A stretch of DNA of 64,000 nucleotides from Bradyrhizobium sp. AUGA SZCCT0176 (lineage in GTDB: Bacteria; Pseudomonadota; Alphaproteobacteria; Rhizobiales; Xanthobacteraceae): the NCBI RefSeq assembly GCF_018130145.1, contig NZ_JAFCMB010000022.1:27120-91119 (forward strand). The letters run 5' to 3'. Both the position numbers and the translations under genes were made by a program. Shown here piece by piece: positions 26,567-35,618 of the stretch. Numbering within the stretch: position 1 is the first letter of the stretch; every line of letters starts with the position of its first letter. The notes under the pieces are model-generated. The model saw only the letters and a list, made by a program, of their open reading frames with translations, had not been told where the DNA came from and did not search any database.

Positions 26567-28480
26567 ATGGGTTTGGGGGCTGACGTGCTGGGAATGGGGA
26601 ATGCACGCCGCTCCAAGCGGCGGCTTGGGAGTTCGAATGCCGCTTGGGCGCTGACGCTCGGGTTATGCGCGAGCCTTTTGGCGCCGGCAGCCGCGTTCGC
26701 TTCAGCTGGATGTGATGCCGTAAACGGTGGCACGCTCAATTTTACGAAAACGGTGGGCGGCACCGTCAATAGTCCACCCGTCAATGCTGCTTTTTCAGCC
26801 GGCGAAAAGTTGACATTGACCGTTACTAATCCGGGCAATGCTGCTTCTCTCAATACGCCAAATTCGCTGGTCCTGAGGCTGGGCGCCGCGGCAGTGAACG
26901 GCAATTCGATTGCCAATGGAACGACGCTGAGCCTGACCGCGAACGGCACCGAAGTATTCGCACAATCGGGGGTCGGCGAGACCGCCGCCGCCAGCATAAC
27001 CATTGCCGTCGTCTGCCAGGCCGTAGCGGCTGCAACAACGACGACGGTGACCTCATCGCTCAATCCATCCGCCGTCGGCCAATCCGTCACCTTCACCGCT
27101 ACCGTCAGTGGTACCGGCGGCACACCGACGGGAACGGTGAACTTTCTCGACGGCGGCGCCGTGATCGGTAACGGCGCACTCGCAGGAGGCGTCGCAACTT
27201 TCACGACCGCAAACCTTACGCAGGGAAACCACAGCATCACCGCCGCCTACGCTGGTGCAGGAAGCTTTACCGCGAGTACGTCGGCGGCTTTGACTCAGGC
27301 GGTCGGCGGCACGGCTGACAGCGCCAAGTTACAGGCGCTGCAAGCGATGGCCACCAAGGTTGTCGCGCAGAATTCCGGTTCGGCGATATCGGGCGCGGTC
27401 GACAGCGCCATATCAGAGGGCTTTGGCGGCGGCGGTCCGCCCGCCACTGTCAGTGGCGGAGGCGTTCGCTTCAATTTCGCGGCTGACCCGGACGGAAAGC
27501 CGGATACCATCGCGCATGCTGCGGATCCATTCAGCAGCGCCGGCGGCTCGTTCGGAACGGCGCGCAGCTTTGCACCGGAACAACGGGATCGCGTGAACGA
27601 TGCCTTCGGCGCGCTGGCCTATGCCGGCGGTTATGCCAAGGCACCACCGCGTCGGGTCGAACAGCGGGATTGGTATGGCTGGGCCGAAGTCCGTGGCGCC
27701 CACCTGGATCGCTGGGGGACCGGTGGATTGGGCGTGGTGACCGGTGCCTCGTTGCTCTCAGGCGATCAAGTCAACCTGCTGGCAGGGGTTACCCGCAAGC
27801 TGACGCCGAATTTCCTGATCGGCGTGCTCGGCGGCTACGAGACCTTCGATTATCGATCCGACGCGCTGCAGGGACGGTTGAAAGGCGATGGTTGGACGGT
27901 TGGTTCGTACCTGGGATGGATGCTTGCGCCGAACATTCGCTTCGATGCAGCGTTCGCCTATTCCGGCATCGGCTATGACGGCAGCGCGGGCACTGCCTCC
28001 GGTCAATTTGGCGGACAACGTTGGCTGCTCTCCAGTGGACTAACTGGCACTTACCAAAGTTGGGGCCTGCAGATCGAGCCCTCCGCGCGGATCTATGCGT
28101 TGTGGGAGCACGAGAATGCCTACAGAGATACGCTTGGTATCCTGCTGAGTGATCGCAACTTCGCAGTCGGCCGCGCCAGTGGAGGCGTGAAGCTGTCCTA
28201 TCCCGTGGCCTGGATATCGACAGCCACGCTGGTCCCTTATGTAGGGGTCTACAGCGATTACTATTTCAATTCGGACAATGTGACACTGGTTGCGGCTGTC
28301 CCCGCAATTCCTGTCATCAATGTGTTCGATGGCTGGTCGGCCCGCGCAATCGGCGGGTTAGCTGCAAAGTTCAACAACGGAGCACAGGTTGCGATCGGCG
28401 GTGAGCGTAGCGGCATCGGAGGCAGTTTCGGCCTCTGGACCTATCGCGCACGCGCCTCCGTATCGTTCGGAGCGCAATAA
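26567..28480 (+). CDS. Ig-like domain and autotransporter-type beta-barrel surface protein
   Basis: A 637-residue predicted surface protein. A signal peptide (AAWALTLGLCASLLAPAAAF) is followed by a first beta-rich segment, then an Ig-like domain repeat (about 165-250) with NPSAVGQSVTFTATVSG and TGTVNFLDGGAVIGNG. A glycine-rich linker follows, then an autotransporter-like C-terminal barrel (about 365-637) with DWYGWAEVRGAHLDRW and alternating strands ending ARASVSFGAQ. The terminal residue is Gln rather than Phe. A start nine codons later (26594) is equally possible. Function may be adhesion or surface display. A hairpin follows the gene. Confidence 0.75.
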   Translation: MGLGADVLGMGNARRSKRRLGSSNAAWALTLGLCASLLAPAAAFASAGCDAVNGGTLNFTKTVGGTVNSPPVNAAFSAGEKLTLTVTNPGNAASLNTPNSLVLRLGAAAVNGNSIANGTTLSLTANGTEVFAQSGVGETAAASITIAVVCQAVAAATTTTVTSSLNPSAVGQSVTFTATVSGTGGTPTGTVNFLDGGAVIGNGALAGGVATFTTANLTQGNHSITAAYAGAGSFTASTSAALTQAVGGTADSAKLQALQAMATKVVAQNSGSAISGAVDSAISEGFGGGGPPATVSGGGVRFNFAADPDGKPDTIAHAADPFSSAGGSFGTARSFAPEQRDRVNDAFGALAYAGGYAKAPPRRVEQRDWYGWAEVRGAHLDRWGTGGLGVVTGASLLSGDQVNLLAGVTRKLTPNFLIGVLGGYETFDYRSDALQGRLKGDGWTVGSYLGWMLAPNIRFDAAFAYSGIGYDGSAGTASGQFGGQRWLLSSGLTGTYQSWGLQIEPSARIYALWEHENAYRDTLGILLSDRNFAVGRASGGVKLSYPVAWISTATLVPYVGVYSDYYFNSDNVTLVAAVPAIPVINVFDGWSARAIGGLAAKFNNGAQVAIGGERSGIGGSFGLWTYRARASVSFGAQ

Positions 28481-28496
28481 CGCTGACCGATACACA

Positions 28497-28519
28497 CTGC
28501 ACGATCAGCGGTCGTGCAG
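28497..28519. terminator. Hairpin between convergent genes
   Basis: CTGCACGA-TCAGCGG-TCGTGCAG, a perfect 8-bp stem with a 7-base loop between the barrel-protein gene and the convergent enoyl-CoA hydratase gene. It lacks a strong T tract on either strand, so it is a probable rather than certain terminator. Confidence 0.5.
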
Positions 28520-28532
28520 ATAACCGAGAAGC

Positions 28533-29315
28533 TCACCGCCCCGGCCATGACGGTTTGCGCTTCTCGCCAAACGCCTTGAGGCCTTCCTTGGCGTCTTCCG
28601 TCATGGCCAGCAAGGCAATCTGGCTTTCGGTGTAGGCGATGCTTTCGTCGAACGACATCGAGGCGATGGCGCGCATGGCATATTTGCCGCGCCGGATCGC
28701 TGTCGGCGATTTGTCGACGATACGGCTGATCAGCCATTCGACCTTGGTGTCGAGCTCGGCTGGCGGCACCACGTAATTCAGCAGCCCGGCGGCCTGAGCC
28801 GCCTTCGCATCGAACGGCTCGCCCGTCAGCGCCCATTCATTGACGAGGCGCGGTGGCGCCATCGATTGCAACAGGCTCATCACCTGCATCGGAAATACGC
28901 CGACCTTTACTTCGGGCAGCCCGAAAATCACGTGATCGGCGGCCACCGCCATATCCGTCATGCACAACAAGCCCATGCCGCCGGCCATGCAGACGCCTCC
29001 TACCCGTGCGATCGCAGGCTTGGTGGCATTCTGCGACAGCCGCAACAGATCGGCGTAGTCGACATTCGGCTTGGAAAAATCCATCGAGAAGGCAGCGCCG
29101 CTGTTCTGCAGGTCGGCGCCGGCGCAAAACGCCTTGTCACCCGCCCCCGTCAGCACGATGACGCGCACTTCCTTGTCGTCATGGGCGTCGCGATACCCCC
29201 TGGCGATGCCGGCGACGACGTCGGCATTAATGGCGTTGCGCTTGTCCGGCCGGTTGATGGTAATCCAGAACGCCTGTCCGCGCTTCTCGCGTATTACGCT
29301 GCTGTTGTCGGTCAT
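28533..29315 (-). CDS. Enoyl-CoA hydratase/isomerase family protein
   Basis: A 260-residue crotonase-fold protein with ITINRPDKRNAINADVVAG, the oxyanion-hole strand DKAFCAGADLQNSG and the second loop GGVCMAGGMGLLCMTDMAVA. The end, EGLKAFGEKRKPSWPGR, is the usual hydratase tail. It lies 71 bp downstream of the molybdopterin oxidoreductase gene on the same strand and may share its transcript. The substrate cannot be told; the gene is distinct in sequence from the hydratase at 20735. Confidence 0.88.
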   Translation of the reverse strand: MTDNSSVIREKRGQAFWITINRPDKRNAINADVVAGIARGYRDAHDDKEVRVIVLTGAGDKAFCAGADLQNSGAAFSMDFSKPNVDYADLLRLSQNATKPAIARVGGVCMAGGMGLLCMTDMAVAADHVIFGLPEVKVGVFPMQVMSLLQSMAPPRLVNEWALTGEPFDAKAAQAAGLLNYVVPPAELDTKVEWLISRIVDKSPTAIRRGKYAMRAIASMSFDESIAYTESQIALLAMTEDAKEGLKAFGEKRKPSWPGR

Positions 29316-29386
29316 TGTTCCGCTCGCCCGTTTGCCATGGATTGGCGAACATTTGCGGCAGGATGACGCCGGACTGCAAGCAGGAT

Positions 29387-31480
29387 TTACGCCGAGGGCG
29401 TCGCCTTCTTCACCCAGACCTTGTTGTCATGGAACGCCGCACCGCCCACGGGGGCGACCGCCTCGGCTCCGGTCAGCATGTTGATACCGCGACCGCCGAT
29501 ATGGGCCTTGTTCGGCTGAATGGATTCCGCGATCAATACGCCGCGTCGCAGCCCGTCGAACAGCTTAACCGTCAAATTCGTCTCGCCTCTCACGTTGCCG
29601 AGTGTGACGACATCCCCATCGGAGAGCCCGAGCGTAGCGGCATCATCGGGGTGCATCATCACCGAGGGCTTGCCCTCGCGCGCGATCGACGAAGGCGTTT
29701 CGTTGAAGCTGGTGTTGAGGAAGCTGCGCGCGGGACTGGTGGCGAGCCGGAACGGATGCGCCTCATCCGCCTCCTCGATGATGGTCCAATGGTCTGGCAA
29801 CGACGGCATCTGTGCCCAGGGGCCCAAGGCGTTGCCGAAGGGCGGGTTCGCCCAGTCGGCCTTGAAGTGGAACTTCTTGTCCGCATGCGCAAAACCGTCG
29901 AGGTAATGCGAGGTACGAAAATCCGGCTGGAGGTCGCGCCAAAGATCCGCCTCCAGGGCCGCGATATCGCCATGACCGCTCTTCTTCAGCGTCGCGTCGA
30001 TCAATTCGCGCGGCGACATCGTAAAGCCGGGATGCACGGCGTTAAGCCGACGGCCGAGGCCCTGCAACACCTCGTGGTTCGAACGGCACTCGCCGGGCGG
30101 ATCGATCAGCCTGGCGCCGACCGAGATATGCTGATGTCCGCCACCGTAATAGAGGTCGTCGTGCTCCATGAACATGGTCGCCGGCAGCACGATGTCGGCC
30201 ATGACAGCCGTCTCGGTCATGAACTGCTCATGCACCACCATGAACAAGTCTTCGCGCGCAAAACCCTGGTGCACCAGCGCCTGCTCCGGCGCGACCGTCA
30301 TCGGGTTGGTGTTCTGGATCAGCATCGCCTTGACCGGCGGCCCGCCCTTCAAGGCTTCTGCGTCGCCGGTCAGGATACGGCCGATCTGAGACTGGTCGAG
30401 CCAGCGGGTGCTGCGATCGAGCGCATCGTGGCCCTCGATGATCGATTCATCGAACTTCCAGATCGCAAAATTGTTGAAGAACGCGCCACCGCCCTCGTGT
30501 TGCCAGGCGCCGGTTACCGCCGGAATACACAGCGCCGCATGCATCTGCGCCGCACCATTACGGCTGCGCGTGAAGCCATAGCCCAGACGGAAGAACGAAC
30601 GCTGGGTCTGACCGACGAGGCGCGCGAATGCCTCGATCTCCTCGACCGGCACGCCCGAGATAGACGATGCCCATTCCGGCGTACGGCTCGCAAGGTGCGC
30701 TTCCAGTTCATTCGGGCAATCGGTGTAGCGATCCATATATTCGCGATCGGCGTAACCTTCCCGGAACAACACGTGCATGACGCCGCAGGCGAACGCACCG
30801 TCAGTGCCAGGCTTAAGCAGGATCTTGATATCGGCCTGCTTCATGGTGTCGTTGTTGTAGACATCGATCGCAGCGATCTTGGCGCCGCGCTCCTTGCGGG
30901 CGCGCATCGCATGCGTCATCACGTTGACCTGGGTGTTCACGGGATTGGTGCCCCAGATCACGACAAGGTCGGACACGCCCATCTCGCGCGGATCGACGCC
31001 GGCGATCTTGCCGGTGCCGATGGCAAATCCGATACGGGCGACGTTCGCGCAAATCGTCGAGTAGAAACGGGAATATTTCTTCACATTGGCAAGACGGTTG
31101 ATGCCGTCGCGCATGACCAGGCCCATCGTGCCGGCGTAATAATACGGCCATACCGATTGAGCGCCGAATTCCTGCTCAGCCTGATCGAAACGCGCGGCGA
31201 TTTCATCCAGGGCGTCGTCCCACGAGATCCGCGCAAACTGACCGGAACCCTTGGGTCCGGTGCGACGCATCGGGTGCAACAGCCTGTCGGGGTGATGAAT
31301 GCGCTCGGCATAACGTGCGACCTTGGCGCAGACAACGCCGGCGGTGTAGGTCTGCTGCTTGGAGCCGCGCACCCGGCCGATGCTGCGGCCGTCGATCACC
31401 TCGATGTCGAGCGCGCAGGCCGACGGGCAATCATGCGGACAGGTGGAGTGGCGGATGTCGACCTTGGCATGCTGGTTCAT
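29387..31480 (-). CDS. bis-MGD molybdopterin oxidoreductase (DMSO reductase superfamily)
   Basis: A 697-residue molybdoenzyme. It has an N-terminal 4Fe-4S cluster site (C14-x3-C18-x3-C22 ... C51 in STCPHDCPSACALD and GVVCAK). A probable molybdenum-ligand cysteine, C144, lies in YSTICANVARIGF. Family blocks VIWGTNPVNTQ, QNTNPMTVAPEQ and the C-terminal dinucleotide-binding domain (FLNTSFNETPSS, MMHPDDAATLGLSDGD) are present. No Tat signal is seen, so it is probably cytoplasmic. Size and cluster fit single-subunit formate-dehydrogenase/nitrate-reductase relatives of unknown substrate. It follows the periplasmic hydroxylase operon on the same strand after 172 bp. Confidence 0.88.
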   Translation of the reverse strand: MNQHAKVDIRHSTCPHDCPSACALDIEVIDGRSIGRVRGSKQQTYTAGVVCAKVARYAERIHHPDRLLHPMRRTGPKGSGQFARISWDDALDEIAARFDQAEQEFGAQSVWPYYYAGTMGLVMRDGINRLANVKKYSRFYSTICANVARIGFAIGTGKIAGVDPREMGVSDLVVIWGTNPVNTQVNVMTHAMRARKERGAKIAAIDVYNNDTMKQADIKILLKPGTDGAFACGVMHVLFREGYADREYMDRYTDCPNELEAHLASRTPEWASSISGVPVEEIEAFARLVGQTQRSFFRLGYGFTRSRNGAAQMHAALCIPAVTGAWQHEGGGAFFNNFAIWKFDESIIEGHDALDRSTRWLDQSQIGRILTGDAEALKGGPPVKAMLIQNTNPMTVAPEQALVHQGFAREDLFMVVHEQFMTETAVMADIVLPATMFMEHDDLYYGGGHQHISVGARLIDPPGECRSNHEVLQGLGRRLNAVHPGFTMSPRELIDATLKKSGHGDIAALEADLWRDLQPDFRTSHYLDGFAHADKKFHFKADWANPPFGNALGPWAQMPSLPDHWTIIEEADEAHPFRLATSPARSFLNTSFNETPSSIAREGKPSVMMHPDDAATLGLSDGDVVTLGNVRGETNLTVKLFDGLRRGVLIAESIQPNKAHIGGRGINMLTGAEAVAPVGGAAFHDNKVWVKKATPSA

Positions 31481-31652
31481 GGCTCGATAGGTAACATCAA
31501 AATCCGCCGTCGCCGAGTAGCTTTATCATCGGGCACACCGGCGAAAACGGAAGCCAAGCCATGCATTAAGCGTACGATCGGCTGCCCATTGGCGTAGATC
31601 GCCTGCCCATCAATCTAGCGCGCGCTACAATGCACGGTCTTTCGCGCAGGTG

Positions 31653-32270
31653 TTACTGCGCGGGACAGGCCGCGCCGGTTTTCACCCAGGCCTCGACCAG
31701 CGCGCCGGCCTGCTTTTGCGTACCGGGCGCGGGGCTGCGGCCAGCGCCCGGGGCCCAGGCCCAGCCGACGAGCGTATCTTCGCCGATGTGATGGATCAGA
31801 TCCTCGGGCTTGCGACCGCCATTGCGCGCGGGATCCTTGAGCTGCGTGCAAATTTCGGCAACCGTCTTGCCCTCCCATGCCATTTCGCGCGGCGCGAGAT
31901 GCCATTCCGGGTGACCCGGCATGCGGCCGGGCTCAAAGTTCGCATTCTGATGGCAGATCGAGCAGCGCATCGCCGGAAGGCCGTGGCCATCGATGCCGCG
32001 CGCGACTGGTGGCTGATGCAGCCGGCTCTCATCGCCTTGCCGCGGACGGTCAGTCGCCGGGTGGCAGTTGGTGCAACGCGGATGGGTGAGCACCTTGCCG
32101 AGTTCAGTGAACATCGCCGCCGATCGTGCGTCCGTATCGGCGATTGATGCAAAGCTCTCAGGGCTGGCAAGGTTCTGGGGCGCAGTTTCGGAAACCGCGT
32201 AGCCCCCAAGCATGCTCGTCGCCACGGTGAAGATAGAGACGACAAGCTTAAATCGCAGTTCCGATTTCAT
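31653..32270 (-). CDS. Secreted diheme c-type cytochrome
   Basis: A 205-residue exported protein with a hydrophobic signal near residues 8-25 and two heme c motifs, CTNCH (66-70) and CSICH (103-107). Met and His residues downstream could be axial ligands. It ends the operon of a Tat-exported molybdenum hydroxylase, so it is the likely periplasmic electron acceptor of that enzyme. Similar diheme proteins accompany isoquinoline-1-oxidoreductase-type enzymes. Confidence 0.85.
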   Translation of the reverse strand: MKSELRFKLVVSIFTVATSMLGGYAVSETAPQNLASPESFASIADTDARSAAMFTELGKVLTHPRCTNCHPATDRPRQGDESRLHQPPVARGIDGHGLPAMRCSICHQNANFEPGRMPGHPEWHLAPREMAWEGKTVAEICTQLKDPARNGGRKPEDLIHHIGEDTLVGWAWAPGAGRSPAPGTQKQAGALVEAWVKTGAACPAQ

Positions 32271-32292
32271 GTCGCTTGGTCCTCGCGCCCAG

Positions 32293-32817
32293 TCATTGGT
32301 TCGCCACGAGATAGCGCTTGGAATCCGCGAGGATCACGTCACGTACCGCTTCGTGATATTTGATATAGCCGGTGCAGCGGCAGATGTGTCCGTCGAGCGC
32401 TTCCGCGATGGTTTTTTCGAGTTCCGCGCGTGCGACCGGCGCCTTCGCCAGACGCTCCAGCAGCACCTGTCCCTCGTTCAGGAAACCGGCGGTGCAATAG
32501 CCGCACTGGAACGAGAAGTGCTCAATGAATGCCTTCTGCAGCGTCGTAAGCTCGCCGTTCTTCGCATGTCCCTCGACCGTGCGGATGACCTTGCCGTCGA
32601 AACTCACCGCAGAGACGACGCAGGTCGGGCTGGTGAAACTCGTTCCATCGGGATTGTCGACGATGACGGCGCAACTCAAGCACTGCCCGGCGCCGCACCC
32701 AAACTTGGTCCCGGTCATCCCGAGATACTCGCGCAGGAAATCGTTCATCGAGAGATCGTCGCGAACATCCGTCGGTCCGTGCGCGCGGCCGTTGATCGTG
32801 ATGCTCAATCTGGTCAC
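32293..32817 (-). CDS. (2Fe-2S) small subunit of molybdenum hydroxylase
   Basis: A 174-residue subunit with a plant-type ferredoxin domain (C41, C46, C49, C66 in GCGAGQCLSC...C) and a helical 2Fe-2S domain (C105, C108, C146, C148 in CGYCTAGF and CRCTGY). It passes electrons from the molybdenum centre of the partner large subunit. Translation most likely starts at GTG 32817, overlapping the large-subunit stop as GTGA; the frame extends further upstream but only as antisense to nothing useful. It has no signal peptide of its own, as expected if it is exported piggyback on the Tat-targeted large subunit. Confidence 0.9.
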   Translation of the reverse strand: MTRLSITINGRAHGPTDVRDDLSMNDFLREYLGMTGTKFGCGAGQCLSCAVIVDNPDGTSFTSPTCVVSAVSFDGKVIRTVEGHAKNGELTTLQKAFIEHFSFQCGYCTAGFLNEGQVLLERLAKAPVARAELEKTIAEALDGHICRCTGYIKYHEAVRDVILADSKRYLVANQ

Positions 32818-35588
32818 GCGAGCACTCCCTTGAGCAGGCTGGCGGTCACCGGCAGGGATTGGAAGCGGCGGCCGGTGGCGTCGAAGATAGCGTTCAGGAT
32901 CGCCGGTACGACCGGAACCATCACGACTTCCGCCATGCCTTTCGGCGGCTCGTCCGGCGTTAGCGGCGGCAGCACCTCGATTTCGAGATCGCGAAGCGGC
33001 AGGTCCGATCCGCGCGCGACAAGATACTGCCCGAGATTCCATTGGCCGTTGCCGGGACCGCCCTCGTAAGGCGGCAGGTTCTCCAGCAGGGCATAGCCGA
33101 CGCCCATCGCAAAGCCGCCTTGCGCCTGGCCCAGCACCACTTCGGGCACCAATGCGCGACCGCATTCAAATACATTGTAGGCCTTGGCGATACGCAGCAC
33201 ACCGGTCGCGCGCTCAATCTCGACGCGGACCAGCGTTCCGCACATCGAGGTATAGGTGTTGCCGCTCTGGTTGTTGACGGCTGGCGGGAATCTGACGCTG
33301 ACCCGATCAATCCGGGCGAACTTGCCGTTACCCTTCCGTACCGCCAGCGCATCGATCTCGGCACGATATTGTTCGCCGTTAAACGGAAAGCGCGCACGCG
33401 ACCACTCCCAGCGGGAGAAGCTGTGCGCCATGGCGCCGGTCACCAGATTGCGTGCATACGCCTTCGCGGCCAGTGCCGACAAGGGCAGCGCCGCAAGACC
33501 GGACATAACAAGCTGCCCGTCTTTCCATTGCGCCTTCGCCCAATCCTTGGCGCGCGGGTCGTTCGGAGCGATGTTCCACAACTCAAGCGCCGCTGGCCAC
33601 AGACCGAAGCGGAAGATTACACGCGCCGCCTCGGCCGCCGAATGGGTTCCAACATGCGCGCCGACCGAGGCGCTGGTCGCCGTACTGATGGCGGGCACCC
33701 AGCGCGGGTCTTTCTCTGCCCGGTCCTGCGTCTTCTGATCCATCATGTAGGGATCGCCCGACGTGACCAGCCCGAGGACATCATAGCTATCGACGCGTGC
33801 CACCGAAACTTCGTCGGCGACGACGCCGAGATGGATCGCCACCCGGTTGGCCAGCGCGGTGCCAATGCCGTTGCCCATCTCGACATGGTCGCAATAGATC
33901 GTGATCTTGCCCTCGGCCGAGAGTTCGACACGCCCCAGCGAACAATCGGCGCCGGCGCCGTAGTCCTTGGTCACGCAGGCGAGCCCGGTGCCAACGAGAG
34001 TGCCAGGCCGCGCGGCTGATTTTTGCTGCGCGCGCTGCTGCCAGATCGGATGCTTCTCGAGCTTGTCGAGCATTTCCGTGGTGCGGACCGAGACGCTGTA
34101 GCGATTGCCGCACATGGTCCGGCCGTCGGGCTTGAGCGCGTTGCGGCGCCGGAATTCAATCGGATCGAGCGGCAAGGCAGCTGCGACTTCGTCGATCAGC
34201 ACTTCCAGCGCGGTCATACTCTGCAGCGTGCCGTAACCGCGCATCGACCCGGCCGTGACGCCGCGGGAATGCACCACAACCGTGGTCACATCGACTTTGG
34301 GAATGTCGTAGATGCCGATCGCTGCAGTCGCGGCAACGGTTGCCACGTTGACAGAAAAGTTCGCAAGGCCACCGCCATCGAGCACATGGTCGGCGGCGAA
34401 GGCCGTGATCTTGCCCGTGCTCCGGTCGACCCCGATCCGGGACCGCATCTTGAATGGATGGCGCTTAATGCCGGCCTGAAACTGCTGATAGCGGTCATGC
34501 GCCAACCGGACCGGACGGCCGGGAAAGAACATCGCCGCCAGCGCCACGTAGAGGACGAACGGGGTGTGGTCGCGGCCGCCGAACCCGCCGCCGACATAGG
34601 TGAACTGGGCATTGATACGAGCAGGCTTGAATGGAGCGCTCGCCTTGCCGAGCATATGCTCAATCGATTCAGCCGCCTCGTAGGGAGACTGCACGCCAAG
34701 GACGAGTTCCAGGCTTTCGCTCTTGCTGTTGTACCAGGCAAGCCCGGCTTCCGGCTCGAGGAACATCGGATCGACGGATTGGGTTTCGAACTCGCGATCC
34801 AGCATCAGCAGATTGGAATTTTTCGCTGCGAGCTCGCTTCGAATTTGTTCGCCATGGACCGCAGCCTTGGAGTAAGGCGCCGGCGTGTCCTTTGCGAGGG
34901 GCGACCACACCGGCAGGGGCGAGATCTGGGAGCGTCCTGGGCTGACCCAGCCCGCCTGGACCGGCGAATAGACATCGGGCGCATCGGGCGTTGCGCCGGC
35001 CACCCGCGTGAAGCGATAGGCACCGTAGTTCGGTATCGCGACCGGGCCGGTCTCCTCGCCGAACTTGACGAACGTCCCGTATCGCAACGCCAGCCGCGCC
35101 CGGTCGAAGGTGTCAAACGTCTCGAAGATCAACAGCGCGACCGGCTGTCCCATATAAATCGGCGTCTTGCCGACCGGACAGAACAGGTCGCCGGTGTAGA
35201 ATGCTGGAACGCGCGTGCCGATCTTGTCGAGGTCCGCCGCGGTTACGACCACCGACGGCTTGAGCGCGCCGCTCAGCCGCGCGAGATCCATTCCGACATA
35301 GACATGCGTGGCATCTGGCGCGCGAACCAGGATCGCGTGCGAGGTGCTTTGCGGCCAGCCCGGCAGGTCGGACGCGCGAAAATCCGACGCGTAGAGTTTC
35401 GCGCCGGTAACCTTGGCGACGCCGTCAATGCGGCCAGCACCATTGGCCGCTGGGTTCCAGCCCTCGCGTCCCGGCAGAGAGGCACGTGGGGGCAACCCGG
35501 CCGCTTCCGCCGATCCCAGCCGCGACAGGCTGAGGGCGATGCCGCTTGCCGACACCCATTTCACAAATTCGCGCCGCGAAGGCCGCAT
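32814..35588 (-). CDS. Tat-exported molybdenum hydroxylase large subunit (IorB/aldehyde dehydrogenase-like)
   Basis: A 924-residue xanthine-dehydrogenase-family subunit with a twin-arginine signal at the N-terminus (SRREFVKWVSASGIALSLSR). Family marks are FTYVGGGFGGRDHTPFVLYV, the molybdopterin loop AGSMRGYGTLQSMTALEVLI, EMGNGIGTALANRVA, and the C-terminal PPKGMAEVVMVPVVPAILNA, which contains the expected active-site Glu. It forms a heterodimer with the following (2Fe-2S) protein. With the diheme cytochrome it makes a periplasmic hydroxylase resembling isoquinoline 1-oxidoreductase or membrane aldehyde dehydrogenases. It is preceded 30 bp upstream by an unknown secreted protein gene. Confidence 0.9.
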   Translation of the reverse strand: MRPSRREFVKWVSASGIALSLSRLGSAEAAGLPPRASLPGREGWNPAANGAGRIDGVAKVTGAKLYASDFRASDLPGWPQSTSHAILVRAPDATHVYVGMDLARLSGALKPSVVVTAADLDKIGTRVPAFYTGDLFCPVGKTPIYMGQPVALLIFETFDTFDRARLALRYGTFVKFGEETGPVAIPNYGAYRFTRVAGATPDAPDVYSPVQAGWVSPGRSQISPLPVWSPLAKDTPAPYSKAAVHGEQIRSELAAKNSNLLMLDREFETQSVDPMFLEPEAGLAWYNSKSESLELVLGVQSPYEAAESIEHMLGKASAPFKPARINAQFTYVGGGFGGRDHTPFVLYVALAAMFFPGRPVRLAHDRYQQFQAGIKRHPFKMRSRIGVDRSTGKITAFAADHVLDGGGLANFSVNVATVAATAAIGIYDIPKVDVTTVVVHSRGVTAGSMRGYGTLQSMTALEVLIDEVAAALPLDPIEFRRRNALKPDGRTMCGNRYSVSVRTTEMLDKLEKHPIWQQRAQQKSAARPGTLVGTGLACVTKDYGAGADCSLGRVELSAEGKITIYCDHVEMGNGIGTALANRVAIHLGVVADEVSVARVDSYDVLGLVTSGDPYMMDQKTQDRAEKDPRWVPAISTATSASVGAHVGTHSAAEAARVIFRFGLWPAALELWNIAPNDPRAKDWAKAQWKDGQLVMSGLAALPLSALAAKAYARNLVTGAMAHSFSRWEWSRARFPFNGEQYRAEIDALAVRKGNGKFARIDRVSVRFPPAVNNQSGNTYTSMCGTLVRVEIERATGVLRIAKAYNVFECGRALVPEVVLGQAQGGFAMGVGYALLENLPPYEGGPGNGQWNLGQYLVARGSDLPLRDLEIEVLPPLTPDEPPKGMAEVVMVPVVPAILNAIFDATGRRFQSLPVTASLLKGVLA

Positions 35589-35618
35589 GTTCCTACCTGT
35601 CGGTCAACACTATCGGAA

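Noticed and set aside
29315..31597. A 760-codon open frame on the plus strand opposite the bis-MGD oxidoreductase gene
   Set aside because: It is the antisense of a gene with clear cofactor motifs. Its translation is Arg/His-rich with no recognisable domain, as expected of high-GC antisense frames.
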